A stretch of DNA of 51,283 nucleotides. It comes from Lachnospiraceae bacterium. GTDB lineage: Bacteria > Bacillota > Clostridia > Lachnospirales > Lachnospiraceae. A program made the position numbers and the translations under genes. The stretch spans positions 1 through 51,283 of the forward strand of contig JAFRLH010000056.1 in the NCBI GenBank assembly GCA_017431345.1. Direction: 5' to 3'. Under the pieces are notes generated by a model. The model was not told the DNA's origin. It did no database searches and worked only from the letters and a program-made list of their open reading frames with translations. The stretch's first letter is position 1. Each line of letters starts with the position of its first letter. Of this stretch, positions 42,945-49,194 are shown one piece after another.

Positions 42945-43394
42945 TTAATCACCAAGCATCTCAATGATGTAATTTTCCATACCGATCTGCTCGATCAGGC
43001 AGAGATGACCTTTGACCCAGTTAAAATGATCCTGTTCACCAATGATGAATTCCTCGATCATATGTCTGGTCACATAGTCATCATCAAACATGGCTAACGA
43101 TTTGCTCATCATCGGCAGGGCTTCAGCTGCATCTTTGCAATCGTATTCCAGCATTTCCTTAATATCGGTAATAACGGGATACGCCTCAAGTTCAACAGCC
43201 GGTGTCTCGCCCAGTTCGATCAGACGGGCGTTGACCTTCTTGGCCTCTTCCCATTCTTCATCGGACTCTGCCATGATCTTGTCCGCCAGCTTATTCACGC
43301 CGCGGGCTTTCAGAAGCTGTGCATGAATGGAATGCTGCTGAGAGTTGCCGAACCAGCCTTTTGCCAGCGCCTTCAGGAATTCAATTTTTGTCAT
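42945..43394 (-). CDS. ferritin-like diiron protein
   Basis: A 149-residue four-helix protein of the ferritin-like superfamily. Candidate diiron ligands are in EEWEEAKKVNARLIELGE and in EEFIIGEQDHFNWVKGH (E-x2-H type near residue 125-130), with SQQHSIHAQ near residue 19. It may store iron or reduce peroxide. Sequence alone does not separate Dps, bacterioferritin-like and rubrerythrin-like members. It precedes the MBL-rubredoxin gene, a likely electron carrier, by 24 nt. The strong RBS is GGAGG. A TCTCTC/GAGAGA inverted repeat (43516-43532) is at the end of the upstream tetR gene. Confidence 0.75.
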   Translation of the reverse strand: MTKIEFLKALAKGWFGNSQQHSIHAQLLKARGVNKLADKIMAESDEEWEEAKKVNARLIELGETPAVELEAYPVITDIKEMLEYDCKDAAEALPMMSKSLAMFDDDYVTRHMIEEFIIGEQDHFNWVKGHLCLIEQIGMENYIIEMLGD

Positions 43395-43519
43395 TTCAGT
43401 AGACCTCCGTCATCAGATGATAATTCCTGCGGTTGTGCACTGTATGATCGTATGCAGCCGCTGATAATATTTTCATCCCAGGAGGAAAACCTTTCAATTC
43501 AGAATATAGACATTTTCTC

Positions 43520-44104
43520 TCATAACGAGAGATTTCGATCGTTTTCTATCGGTTCTGCGGCAAGATATTTTTTCAGCGGTACAGGCAGGGAATATTCGTA
43601 AACATCAGCAATTTCCTCTGGTGTAATATCATACAGACCAAGAATCCACTCACAGGTCAGGCCTACCGTGCCGAGGCAATAGGTTCTTGCGAGCATTTCT
43701 TCCATCTGATCCGGTTTCTGATTTCCTTTTACGGAAAGAATATGCTTTATCAGGGCATTGTAATTGATCTCGACCATATATCGAACGAAGGAATCGTGGC
43801 CGGTCGTATACTGCAGCAGATTCGTCAGGTATTCCCTCTCCTGATCGAACCAGCGTGCACCGTCGCAAAGCGATTGTTTCCAGGTATAACTGTCTGCATC
43901 GATCCTGCTCATGATCTCTGCAACGCCTCTCGTATGTTCCCAGGCAATGAGATCATATTTATCCTTAAAATTCCGGTAAAAGGTTGCCGGAGAATAGCCG
44001 CAGTTATCCACAATATCCCGGATGGTGATCTTGTTGATGTTCTTTGTTCCGGCAATCTCCCGGAAAGACTCCGCCAGGATCTCTTTTGCTGTTTTTCGTC
44101 TCAT
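43520..44104 (-). CDS. TetR family transcriptional regulator
   Basis: A 194-residue TetR-like regulator of the DhaS/AcrR_C_8 kind. The HTH is ITIRDIVDNCGYSPATFYRNFKDKYDLIAW (about 26-55). The C-terminal domain (LTNLLQYTTGHDSFVRYMVEINYNALIKHIL ... GTVGLTCEWILG) is typical of the TetR_C_8 group. It lies between bcp and the ferritin-like/MBL-rubredoxin genes, all minus strand, and probably controls these redox genes. Ligand unknown. Confidence 0.88.
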   Translation of the reverse strand: MRRKTAKEILAESFREIAGTKNINKITIRDIVDNCGYSPATFYRNFKDKYDLIAWEHTRGVAEIMSRIDADSYTWKQSLCDGARWFDQEREYLTNLLQYTTGHDSFVRYMVEINYNALIKHILSVKGNQKPDQMEEMLARTYCLGTVGLTCEWILGLYDITPEEIADVYEYSLPVPLKKYLAAEPIENDRNLSL

Positions 44105-44123
44105 TTCCTGCTCTCCTCATGTG

Positions 44124-44146
44124 CCAGGGGACGGTTCTCCGGCTCA
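44124..44146. repeat. REP-like unit between bcp and tetR
   Basis: CAGGGGACGGTTCTCCGGCT and the following CACC match the core of the 708-734 unit. It lies directly after the bcp stop codon and before the TetR start, so it could form a weak terminator. Confidence 0.7.
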
Positions 44147-44148
44147 CC

Positions 44149-44601
44149 TTACAGCTCGCCCAGCATCTGCGCCGGATTGTCCGCTGCCTTCACCTTTCCA
44201 AAAGCTTTTATGATCACGCCGTTCTCATCGATCAGATAAGTCGTCCGGACAACGCCCATACTGACCTTGCCGTAATTCTTCTTTTCCTTCCAGACATCGT
44301 AAGCCTGGATCACTTCTTTTTCCGTGTCAGAAAGAAGTACAAACGGCAGGCCGTATTTTTCCTCAAACTTCTTATGCGATGCCACACTGTCCTTGCTGAC
44401 ACCGAGAACAACGGCGCCTTTTTCACGGAACTGCGGATACAGATCCCCGAACGCGCAGGCCTGCTTCGTACATCCGGCTGTCATGTCCTTCGGGTAAAAA
44501 TACAGGATCACCTTCTGTCCCTGATAATCCGCCAGGCTTCTCATTTCCCCATTCTGATCCGGCAATGTAAACGCCGGCGCTTTTGTGCCGATCTCCAGCA
44601 T
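44149..44601 (-). CDS. bcp: thiol peroxidase Bcp (peroxiredoxin)
   Basis: A thioredoxin-dependent peroxiredoxin of the BCP/PrxQ group that reduces H2O2 and organic peroxides. The 150-residue protein has YFYPKDMTAGCTKQACAF (about 35-52) with peroxidatic Cys44 and likely resolving Cys49, the PrxQ arrangement. VLGVSKDSVASHKKFEEKYGLPFVLLSDTEKEV and VSMGVVRTTYLID complete the thioredoxin fold. It is preceded by AAAGGAGG. It groups functionally with the nearby ferritin-like and MBL-rubredoxin genes. Confidence 0.95.
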   Translation of the reverse strand: MLEIGTKAPAFTLPDQNGEMRSLADYQGQKVILYFYPKDMTAGCTKQACAFGDLYPQFREKGAVVLGVSKDSVASHKKFEEKYGLPFVLLSDTEKEVIQAYDVWKEKKNYGKVSMGVVRTTYLIDENGVIIKAFGKVKAADNPAQMLGEL

Positions 44602-44656
44602 ATTTCAATCCTCCTTTTACAACAGAAACTGTCCGAAAGCTGATACGCACCCGCGC

Positions 44657-45328
44657 CTACCAGACAAACGGAATCACTTTATACTTCACTTTTCTTTTGT
44701 ATTCTGTATACCCCTCCAGGCCTTCTTCCAGCACCGCCTCCTCATTCCGGATCCGCTTCGCAATGATCGGGAAATACAGCAGCGTGATCAGGAAAGAGAA
44801 CACAGAGCCCAGGATCAGCGGCATGGAGAGGAACAGCAGCAGCGTTGTCATATACATGGGATGCCGTACGATTCCATACAGACCGGTGTCCACCACTTTC
44901 TGGTTCTCCTGCACCTCCACGGTTCTGGAGAGCCATACATTTTCCCGGAGGACTTCCGCATACAGCGCGTACCCCAGAAGAAATACCGCTGCCGCTGCAT
45001 AGGAAATCCAGGCAGGGAGAATGATCCAGCCAAAGCGATAGTTCAGGCCGGCGACGATAAAAGCCGCAAGAAACATCAGGCCGCTGAACAGGATCACGCT
45101 CTTCTGCTCTGCCTGCTCTTCTCTCACGTTCAGACGCCTTCGCAGAAGTTCCGGCGATTTCCGCATCATCACGAGTCCGGCAATAAACATCGGAACGAAC
45201 AGAATAATGATCAGGAGCCATGCTCCGGGATAGCGGAACGTTCCCGCCGGGAGGAACAGCAGCAGGCCGGCGGCAATCAGACCGGACAGAAATTTTGTAA
45301 TTGCCTGAGAAAAGAGTTTCCTATCCAT
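44657..45328 (-). CDS. isoprenylcysteine methyltransferase-like membrane protein
   Basis: A 223-residue polytopic membrane methyltransferase of the ICMT/PEMT-like superfamily (MDRKLFSQ start at 45328, after AAAGGAGG; the longer frame to 45430 runs through a REP copy and lacks a site). Transmembrane helices are at about 10-30, 38-58, 76-96 and 100-122. The C-terminal SAM site is TGLYGIVRHPMYMTTLLLFLSMPL (about 146-169) and IRNEEAVLEEGLEGYTEYKRKVKYKVIPFVW, both family signatures. The substrate is unknown. Confidence 0.88.
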   Translation of the reverse strand: MDRKLFSQAITKFLSGLIAAGLLLFLPAGTFRYPGAWLLIIILFVPMFIAGLVMMRKSPELLRRRLNVREEQAEQKSVILFSGLMFLAAFIVAGLNYRFGWIILPAWISYAAAAVFLLGYALYAEVLRENVWLSRTVEVQENQKVVDTGLYGIVRHPMYMTTLLLFLSMPLILGSVFSFLITLLYFPIIAKRIRNEEAVLEEGLEGYTEYKRKVKYKVIPFVW

Positions 45329-45356
45329 TCTGCCTCCTTTTCTGAATATATCCGGA

Positions 45357-45407
45357 CCAGGGGACGGTTCTCCGGCTCCCCCGCCAAGTGACACAAGAGC
45401 CGTCTCC
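45357..45407. repeat. REP-like unit pair before the methyltransferase gene
   Basis: CCAGGGGACGGTTCTCCGGC (45357 on) is a copy of the dispersed core. GAGCCGTCTCC (45397-45407) is a partial inverted partner. It fills the gap between the MmcQ-fusion stop and the methyltransferase RBS. Confidence 0.65.
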
Positions 45408-45430
45408 ATGTCCATGGATCCCCGATCCAA

Positions 45431-46171
45431 TCAGTTCAGCGCAGCGCTCAGGGAACCCGGAATCCCCCTCGGCCCGCGGACAGCATAAATTCCATATTCA
45501 GACTTCAGGACCTCAAAGGGGAACCGATCCGGCGCATAACGTTTCTGCAATCTGATCCTCATCAGCGCCTTGATCGTAATATATTTATTCTCCCGTTCAT
45601 ACGGAATCCCGGTCTCCATGACTTTGCATTTATAAAGCACGGCGGAAACGGGCGCGCCGACATACATAAAAACGGTATCTCCTTTTTTGATCCCTGCCCC
45701 CTGCTTCCAGTTGATCGTATCTTTATCATCAAAGGCATGGATGATGTCGAAGTACTTCGGGTTCGCCGGAATGATCCATTCCTTCGGCGGCCGCATTTTC
45801 TCTTTTTTCTTTGCGGACGCAGTCGCCAGAAAGCTCATGTCGATCAGATCAAAAACTCTTTCCTCCGGCACAGTGCCGTCCAGCAGTACCGAGATCCAGT
45901 GCACCTTATTCATATGGTAAGCGGGCATGATCCCGTTTTCCTGTATGATCAGATCCCGGAAAAACATGTCGTCCACCTTCAGGTTGATCACATCCACATA
46001 ATCCTCCCCGGCAAGACCGACCCGGTCACGCTGTATGTCCATCACCAGCGCGAACCACTTGTTGTTATCCGAATGTCGGAAGACCGCATTGCCGCCGTAT
46101 TTCCGCCATGGATATTCCGGCAGCACTTTATATTTCTGTTTGATGTAATCATAGACCATCTGCCGATCCAT
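45431..46171 (-). CDS. MmcQ/YjbR-like protein with extra C-terminal domain
   Basis: A 246-residue protein. Residues 1-105 are an MmcQ/YjbR (CyaY-like) domain (YDYIKQKYKVLPEYPWRKYGGNAVFRHSDNNKWFALVMDI ... YHMNKVHWISVLLDG). The C-terminal part (about 128-240: PPKEWIIPANPKYFDIIHAFDDKDTINWKQGAGIKKGDTVFMYVGAPVSAVLYKCKV) resembles an EVE/PUA-like domain that binds modified bases in nucleic acids. That assignment is moderate. The fusion is known from Clostridia as far as I recall, but its role is unclear. RBS GGAGG is good. Alone between repeats. Confidence 0.75.
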   Translation of the reverse strand: MDRQMVYDYIKQKYKVLPEYPWRKYGGNAVFRHSDNNKWFALVMDIQRDRVGLAGEDYVDVINLKVDDMFFRDLIIQENGIMPAYHMNKVHWISVLLDGTVPEERVFDLIDMSFLATASAKKKEKMRPPKEWIIPANPKYFDIIHAFDDKDTINWKQGAGIKKGDTVFMYVGAPVSAVLYKCKVMETGIPYERENKYITIKALMRIRLQKRYAPDRFPFEVLKSEYGIYAVRGPRGIPGSLSAALN

Positions 46172-46256
46172 AAAATCTCCTCCATCGGGACTCAGAGAAC
46201 AATGACCAAAGAACCGTCTCCAGTGTCCGATTTTATTTCCCCCTGTTCACAGAACT

Positions 46257-47162
46257 TCAGTGCAGCGGGGGCAGGCTGTGGATATCGTAGTTATCATAAT
46301 AAATCTTAAAAGCCGTTTCAACATCTCCGAACAGTTCGATCAGGGCACCGGCCTGGAACATTGCCGACAATGATCCGGAAGGAGCTTTCAACGCAGCATT
46401 GGACACGATTTCCAGCTTCTCATTGCCGGGTGCATTCGCCCGCAGGACCGCCTCGGATTTAAACAGAAGTTCCCCTGTCGGAATGTGATAATCGCTGGAT
46501 ACAATGGCGAGTTTCTTTACCGAAGGATAAAGCGATGTCAGAATATCATAGGTGAAGATCGCATTCTGCGCTGTAGTGATGGAATTATTCTCAATGATGA
46601 TCCTGTCTTTCTCCACGCCCTGTTCTTCCAGCCATTCCGCCATTTCCCCGGCTTCGGAGGCGGCTTCATTTTCAGCGGCAGTTCCTCCGCCGGTACAGAC
46701 AACGTATGCGTTCGGATACTTTTTCAGACTTTCAAGCGCGACGTTCAGACGCCCGATCAGTTCGTCTTTCATTGTACCGTCAGGATTCAGCTGAAATCCC
46801 AGGACAACGATGCACAGCTCATCCGTATCGGGCAGACCATCCGGGAGAACGTCATAATTAAGCGGCTGTCCGAGCTGCGGAGACCGCCACAGATCCATGA
46901 TCGTTTTCCAGCGTACTCCTGCCGTTTCATCCACCGAGGAGATGTCCTTCAACAGCGTATCGATCCTGTCCTCCGCCTCCGCGCCGTACGTACCGTAATC
47001 CACAGCCATCTCTTCAACGATTTTCTCAATGCTTTGCGGTTCATCAGTATCCCCTGTTTTCTGACACCCTGCAGCAGCACTGCAAATACACAGGATCAGG
47101 ATAAATGAAACGAAACGGGTAAACGAAATTCTTTTTATGATTGCCGGTCTGTTCATGGTCAT
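46257..47162 (-). CDS. YdcF (DUF218) domain lipoprotein
   Basis: A 301-residue exported protein. The N-terminal signal ends with a lipobox (AAGC, Cys33). The DUF218/YdcF domain follows: DELCIVVLGFQLNPDGTMKDELIGRLNVALESLKKYPNAYVVCTGGG (about 109-155), KDRIIIENNSITTAQNAIFTYDIL and KKLAIVSSDYHIPTGELLFKSEA. YdcF-like proteins are thought to act in envelope polymer metabolism and some bind SAM, but the function is not settled. It begins 26 nt after the GNAT gene on the same strand and likely shares its transcript. Confidence 0.85.
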   Translation of the reverse strand: MTMNRPAIIKRISFTRFVSFILILCICSAAAGCQKTGDTDEPQSIEKIVEEMAVDYGTYGAEAEDRIDTLLKDISSVDETAGVRWKTIMDLWRSPQLGQPLNYDVLPDGLPDTDELCIVVLGFQLNPDGTMKDELIGRLNVALESLKKYPNAYVVCTGGGTAAENEAASEAGEMAEWLEEQGVEKDRIIIENNSITTAQNAIFTYDILTSLYPSVKKLAIVSSDYHIPTGELLFKSEAVLRANAPGNEKLEIVSNAALKAPSGSLSAMFQAGALIELFGDVETAFKIYYDNYDIHSLPPLH

Positions 47163-47188
47163 CTGCTCCTTTTCCGCTCCACTGCATG

Positions 47189-47749
47189 TTAATGAGTCTC
47201 ATCCTGTAATTCCATCCGCATATATACAAGTTCCTGATAGCCGGATGAGCGGGACTTAAACCCTTTCGGATTTCTGCCGAATTCCACGAACCCGGCCGTC
47301 TCATACAAAGCGATCGCCCGTTTGTTTTCCGCCACCACATTCAGCTCGATCTGTTCATAGCCGGCTTTTACGGCACATTCAATGCAGGCATCAAGAAGGG
47401 CTCTCCCGATCCCCAGATGCCAATAAGCCTGATCAATACTAAGCCCGAATTCCGCCCGGTGCCGGATCTTGTACTTGTCCCCCACTGAACTGATCCCTGC
47501 CATACCGGCGACAGCGCCGTCCACTTCAGCGATCATTTCGATCTCACAGGGACTTTCCGTCCTGCTCTTCAGGAACTGCCCCTCCTGCTCTGCTGTAAAA
47601 ACTGTCTCCTCCGGATAAGTGAGCAGGTTATCCGTCTGCTCGTGCGTCAGGGTGAAATTGTCCAGCGCTGCCTGTCCGTCGTTTTCCGTTCCGTTCCGCA
47701 GGATGCAGGTCCGCCCATCCTTTAATTCAATGATCTTCCTGTATTCCAA
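47189..47749 (-). CDS. GNAT family N-acetyltransferase
   Basis: A 186-residue GNAT enzyme with all parts of the fold: DAVAGMAGISSVGDKYKIRHRAEFGLSIDQAYWHLGIGRALLDACIECAVKAGYEQIELNVVAENKRAIALYETAGFVEFG, with the pyrophosphate loop HLGIGRALL at about 109-117. The start codon appears to be TTG (47747-47749) after GGGGAAGAG. No better ATG gives this N-terminus (MEYRKIIELKDG). The substrate is unknown; a ribosomal-protein or small-amine acceptor is possible. Confidence 0.88.
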   Translation of the reverse strand: MEYRKIIELKDGRTCILRNGTENDGQAALDNFTLTHEQTDNLLTYPEETVFTAEQEGQFLKSRTESPCEIEMIAEVDGAVAGMAGISSVGDKYKIRHRAEFGLSIDQAYWHLGIGRALLDACIECAVKAGYEQIELNVVAENKRAIALYETAGFVEFGRNPKGFKSRSSGYQELVYMRMELQDETH

Positions 47750-47873
47750 AATCTCTTCCCCTTTTCCGATTCTTCATTCCCTGTCCGCCGTCCCACTGTC
47801 ATTGAGAGACTATATACGAAGCATACCATATTCTGTCGAATAATGGACTATTTTTTCATTAATTACAGCATAC

Positions 47874-47909
47874 AAAAAAACCTGCCTCCGGCCTTCACCA
47901 AAAGCAGGT
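47874..47909 (-). terminator. flavodoxin gene terminator
   Basis: ACCTGC (47880-47885) pairs with GCAGGT (47904-47909), followed on the minus strand by seven T. It lies 38 nt after the flavodoxin stop, with another loose hairpin in between. Confidence 0.8.
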
Positions 47910-47947
47910 CAAAGATAAGAAGGAACCGAAACATCCTCCGTTCCTTA

Positions 47948-48370
47948 TCAGCTCAATGCCGCGCCGAGATTCCTGCAGTTCTCCGTCTCCTCATCGCCCG
48001 GCGCTTCGTTGGCCATTACGCTCTCTGCAGCGAGTACGGCTCCCGCCGCCTTGCACCGTTCTTCCCAGTCACGCATCCACTGTCCGTCGCCCCAGCCATA
48101 GGAGCCGAAGAGGGCGATCTTTTTGCCTGAAAGCGACGCTTCCACGTCCGCAAACATCGGCTCGAATTCGCTCTCCTCCAGGACTTCATCGCCCATCGCC
48201 GGGCAGCCGAATGCGATCGCATCATAGGCGCCGACCTGATCCGCAGTGAATTCTGCTGCTTCCACAACAGATACTTCCGCTCCTTTTTCCTTTGCGCCTT
48301 CTGCTACTGCTTCAGCCATGGCCTGTGTGTTTCCGGTGCCGCTCCAATACACTACTGCTACCTTGCTCAT
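47948..48370 (-). CDS. flavodoxin
   Basis: A 140-residue long-wavelength FMN electron carrier. The phosphate loop VVYWSGTGNTQAMAEAV (6-22) is a perfect flavodoxin signature. The GSYGWGDGQWMRDWEERCKAAGAVL segment (about 88-112) forms the second FMN loop with aromatic residues. Flavodoxins replace ferredoxin under iron limitation, which fits the iron-box-like sites upstream. It begins two nucleotides after the DUF3793 gene, so the two are co-transcribed. Confidence 0.96.
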   Translation of the reverse strand: MSKVAVVYWSGTGNTQAMAEAVAEGAKEKGAEVSVVEAAEFTADQVGAYDAIAFGCPAMGDEVLEESEFEPMFADVEASLSGKKIALFGSYGWGDGQWMRDWEERCKAAGAVLAAESVMANEAPGDEETENCRNLGAALS

Positions 48371-48372
48371 AT

Positions 48373-48966
48373 TTATGCCTTGCCTTTCTTTATTTTATCC
48401 TGCCTGCTGCGGCCGGCTGTCCGGACCGTCAGCTGCAGCATGGATTTTCCTTTGCCAAATTGCCTGCGGTAAGCTTCCGTACATTTCCTGTACTTTGCAA
48501 ACGTCTTCTCTGCTTCCTCCTCATTTCCGTATGCTTTCCAGCAGCCGGTACATTTCACGCCGCACCGCGAATCCTTCATAAAGCAGCGGACATCTTCCGG
48601 CGGATATCCGAGAAACAGACCGACCTCATGCGGAAATTCCGCATCCTCCGTCATATGCCGTATCAACTGCGCAACAAAGTTCCCCGTGCTGCTGCAGCAG
48701 TATCCCTTCGATTGCAGGATTTCTCTTGCAGCAGGAACGGCGAGATCCCTGTCCAGGTAATCCGGTCTGTAAAGATAAAGCAATGCATTGTCAGCCGACC
48801 GGCGGAGGATCACGGTCCGGATTCCCTTTCCCCCGAGGATCCGGTTCAGATTCCGCACCTCTTCGTTAATATCTTCCCCTGCTTCCAGTTTTACCGGAAA
48901 CATATTCGCGGTTTTGAGGCCCGCCAGCGTCGGCGAGCAATGGTCGATCACATATTCTTCCGGCAT
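48373..48966 (-). CDS. DUF3793 family protein
   Basis: A 197-residue protein of the DUF3793 family, of unknown function, commonly seen in anaerobic Firmicutes. Recognisable parts are IDHCSPTLAGLKTANMFPV (about 8-26), NRILGGKGIRTVILRRSADNALLYLYRP (about 41-69) and HEVGLFLGYPPEDVRCFMKD (about 113-132) followed by GVKCTGCWKAYGNEEEAEKTFAKYRKCTEAYRRQF. Several cysteines could bind metal or heme. It is the first gene with flavodoxin downstream, under an iron-box-like promoter, so iron homeostasis or stress is inferred. Confidence 0.85.
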   Translation of the reverse strand: MPEEYVIDHCSPTLAGLKTANMFPVKLEAGEDINEEVRNLNRILGGKGIRTVILRRSADNALLYLYRPDYLDRDLAVPAAREILQSKGYCCSSTGNFVAQLIRHMTEDAEFPHEVGLFLGYPPEDVRCFMKDSRCGVKCTGCWKAYGNEEEAEKTFAKYRKCTEAYRRQFGKGKSMLQLTVRTAGRSRQDKIKKGKA

Positions 48967-48986
48967 TTGTGTACTCCTGTCATTTG

Positions 48987-49004
48987 GGTTAGTTTAAGCT
49001 AACC
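48987..49004. promoter_or_regulatory. DtxR/IdeR-like iron box 1
   Basis: GGTTAGTTTAAGCTAACC is a near-perfect inverted repeat (8 of 9 pairs) that matches the TTAGGTTAGSCTAACCTAA type bound by DtxR-family iron regulators. It lies about 20 nt before the DUF3793 start codon. Confidence 0.65.
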
Positions 49005-49043
49005 TCAACCCGTTTTTAAACCGCAGCACAGCAGCTGCGGTTG

Positions 49044-49059
49044 GTTAGTTGACTCTAAC
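49044..49059. promoter_or_regulatory. DtxR/IdeR-like iron box 2
   Basis: GTTAGTTGACTCTAAC has the same GTTAG-N6-CTAAC layout as box 1. It lies immediately after the -10 box of the promoter, where a repressor would block initiation. A perfect 8-bp hairpin (AACCGCAG/CTGCGGTT, 49019-49042) is next to it. Confidence 0.6.
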
Positions 49060-49088
49060 AATATATCATCTCAAATTCCGTCTGTCAA
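49060..49088 (-). promoter_or_regulatory. promoter of the DUF3793-flavodoxin operon
   Basis: Minus-strand TTGACA (49083-49088), 17-nt spacer, TATATT (49060-49065). It is followed at once by iron box 2. Confidence 0.78.
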
Positions 49089-49107
49089 TACCCCATATAG
49101 AAGCCGG

Positions 49108-49127
49108 TGAGCCGGAGAACCGTCCCC
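49108..49127. repeat. REP-like unit
   Basis: TGAGCCGGAGAACCGTCCCC is a copy of the dispersed core in the reverse orientation, matching the right arm of the 708-778 structure. It lies between the iron-regulated promoter and the BspA-like gene. Confidence 0.7.
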
Positions 49128-49148
49128 CGGCCCGCTTCCAAAGAACAT

Positions 49149-49176
49149 CGGGGACAGTTCCTGCGAACTGTCCCCG
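49149..49176 (-). terminator. hairpin after the BspA-like gene
   Basis: CGGGGACAGTTC (149-160) and GAACTGTCCCCG (165-176) form a perfect 12-bp stem with a 4-nt loop, 18 nt after the stop codon. The T-run is short. It may be a variant of the GGGGAC repeat family used as terminator. Confidence 0.65.
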
Positions 49177-49194
49177 GGGTCCTCCTGTCCTCTT

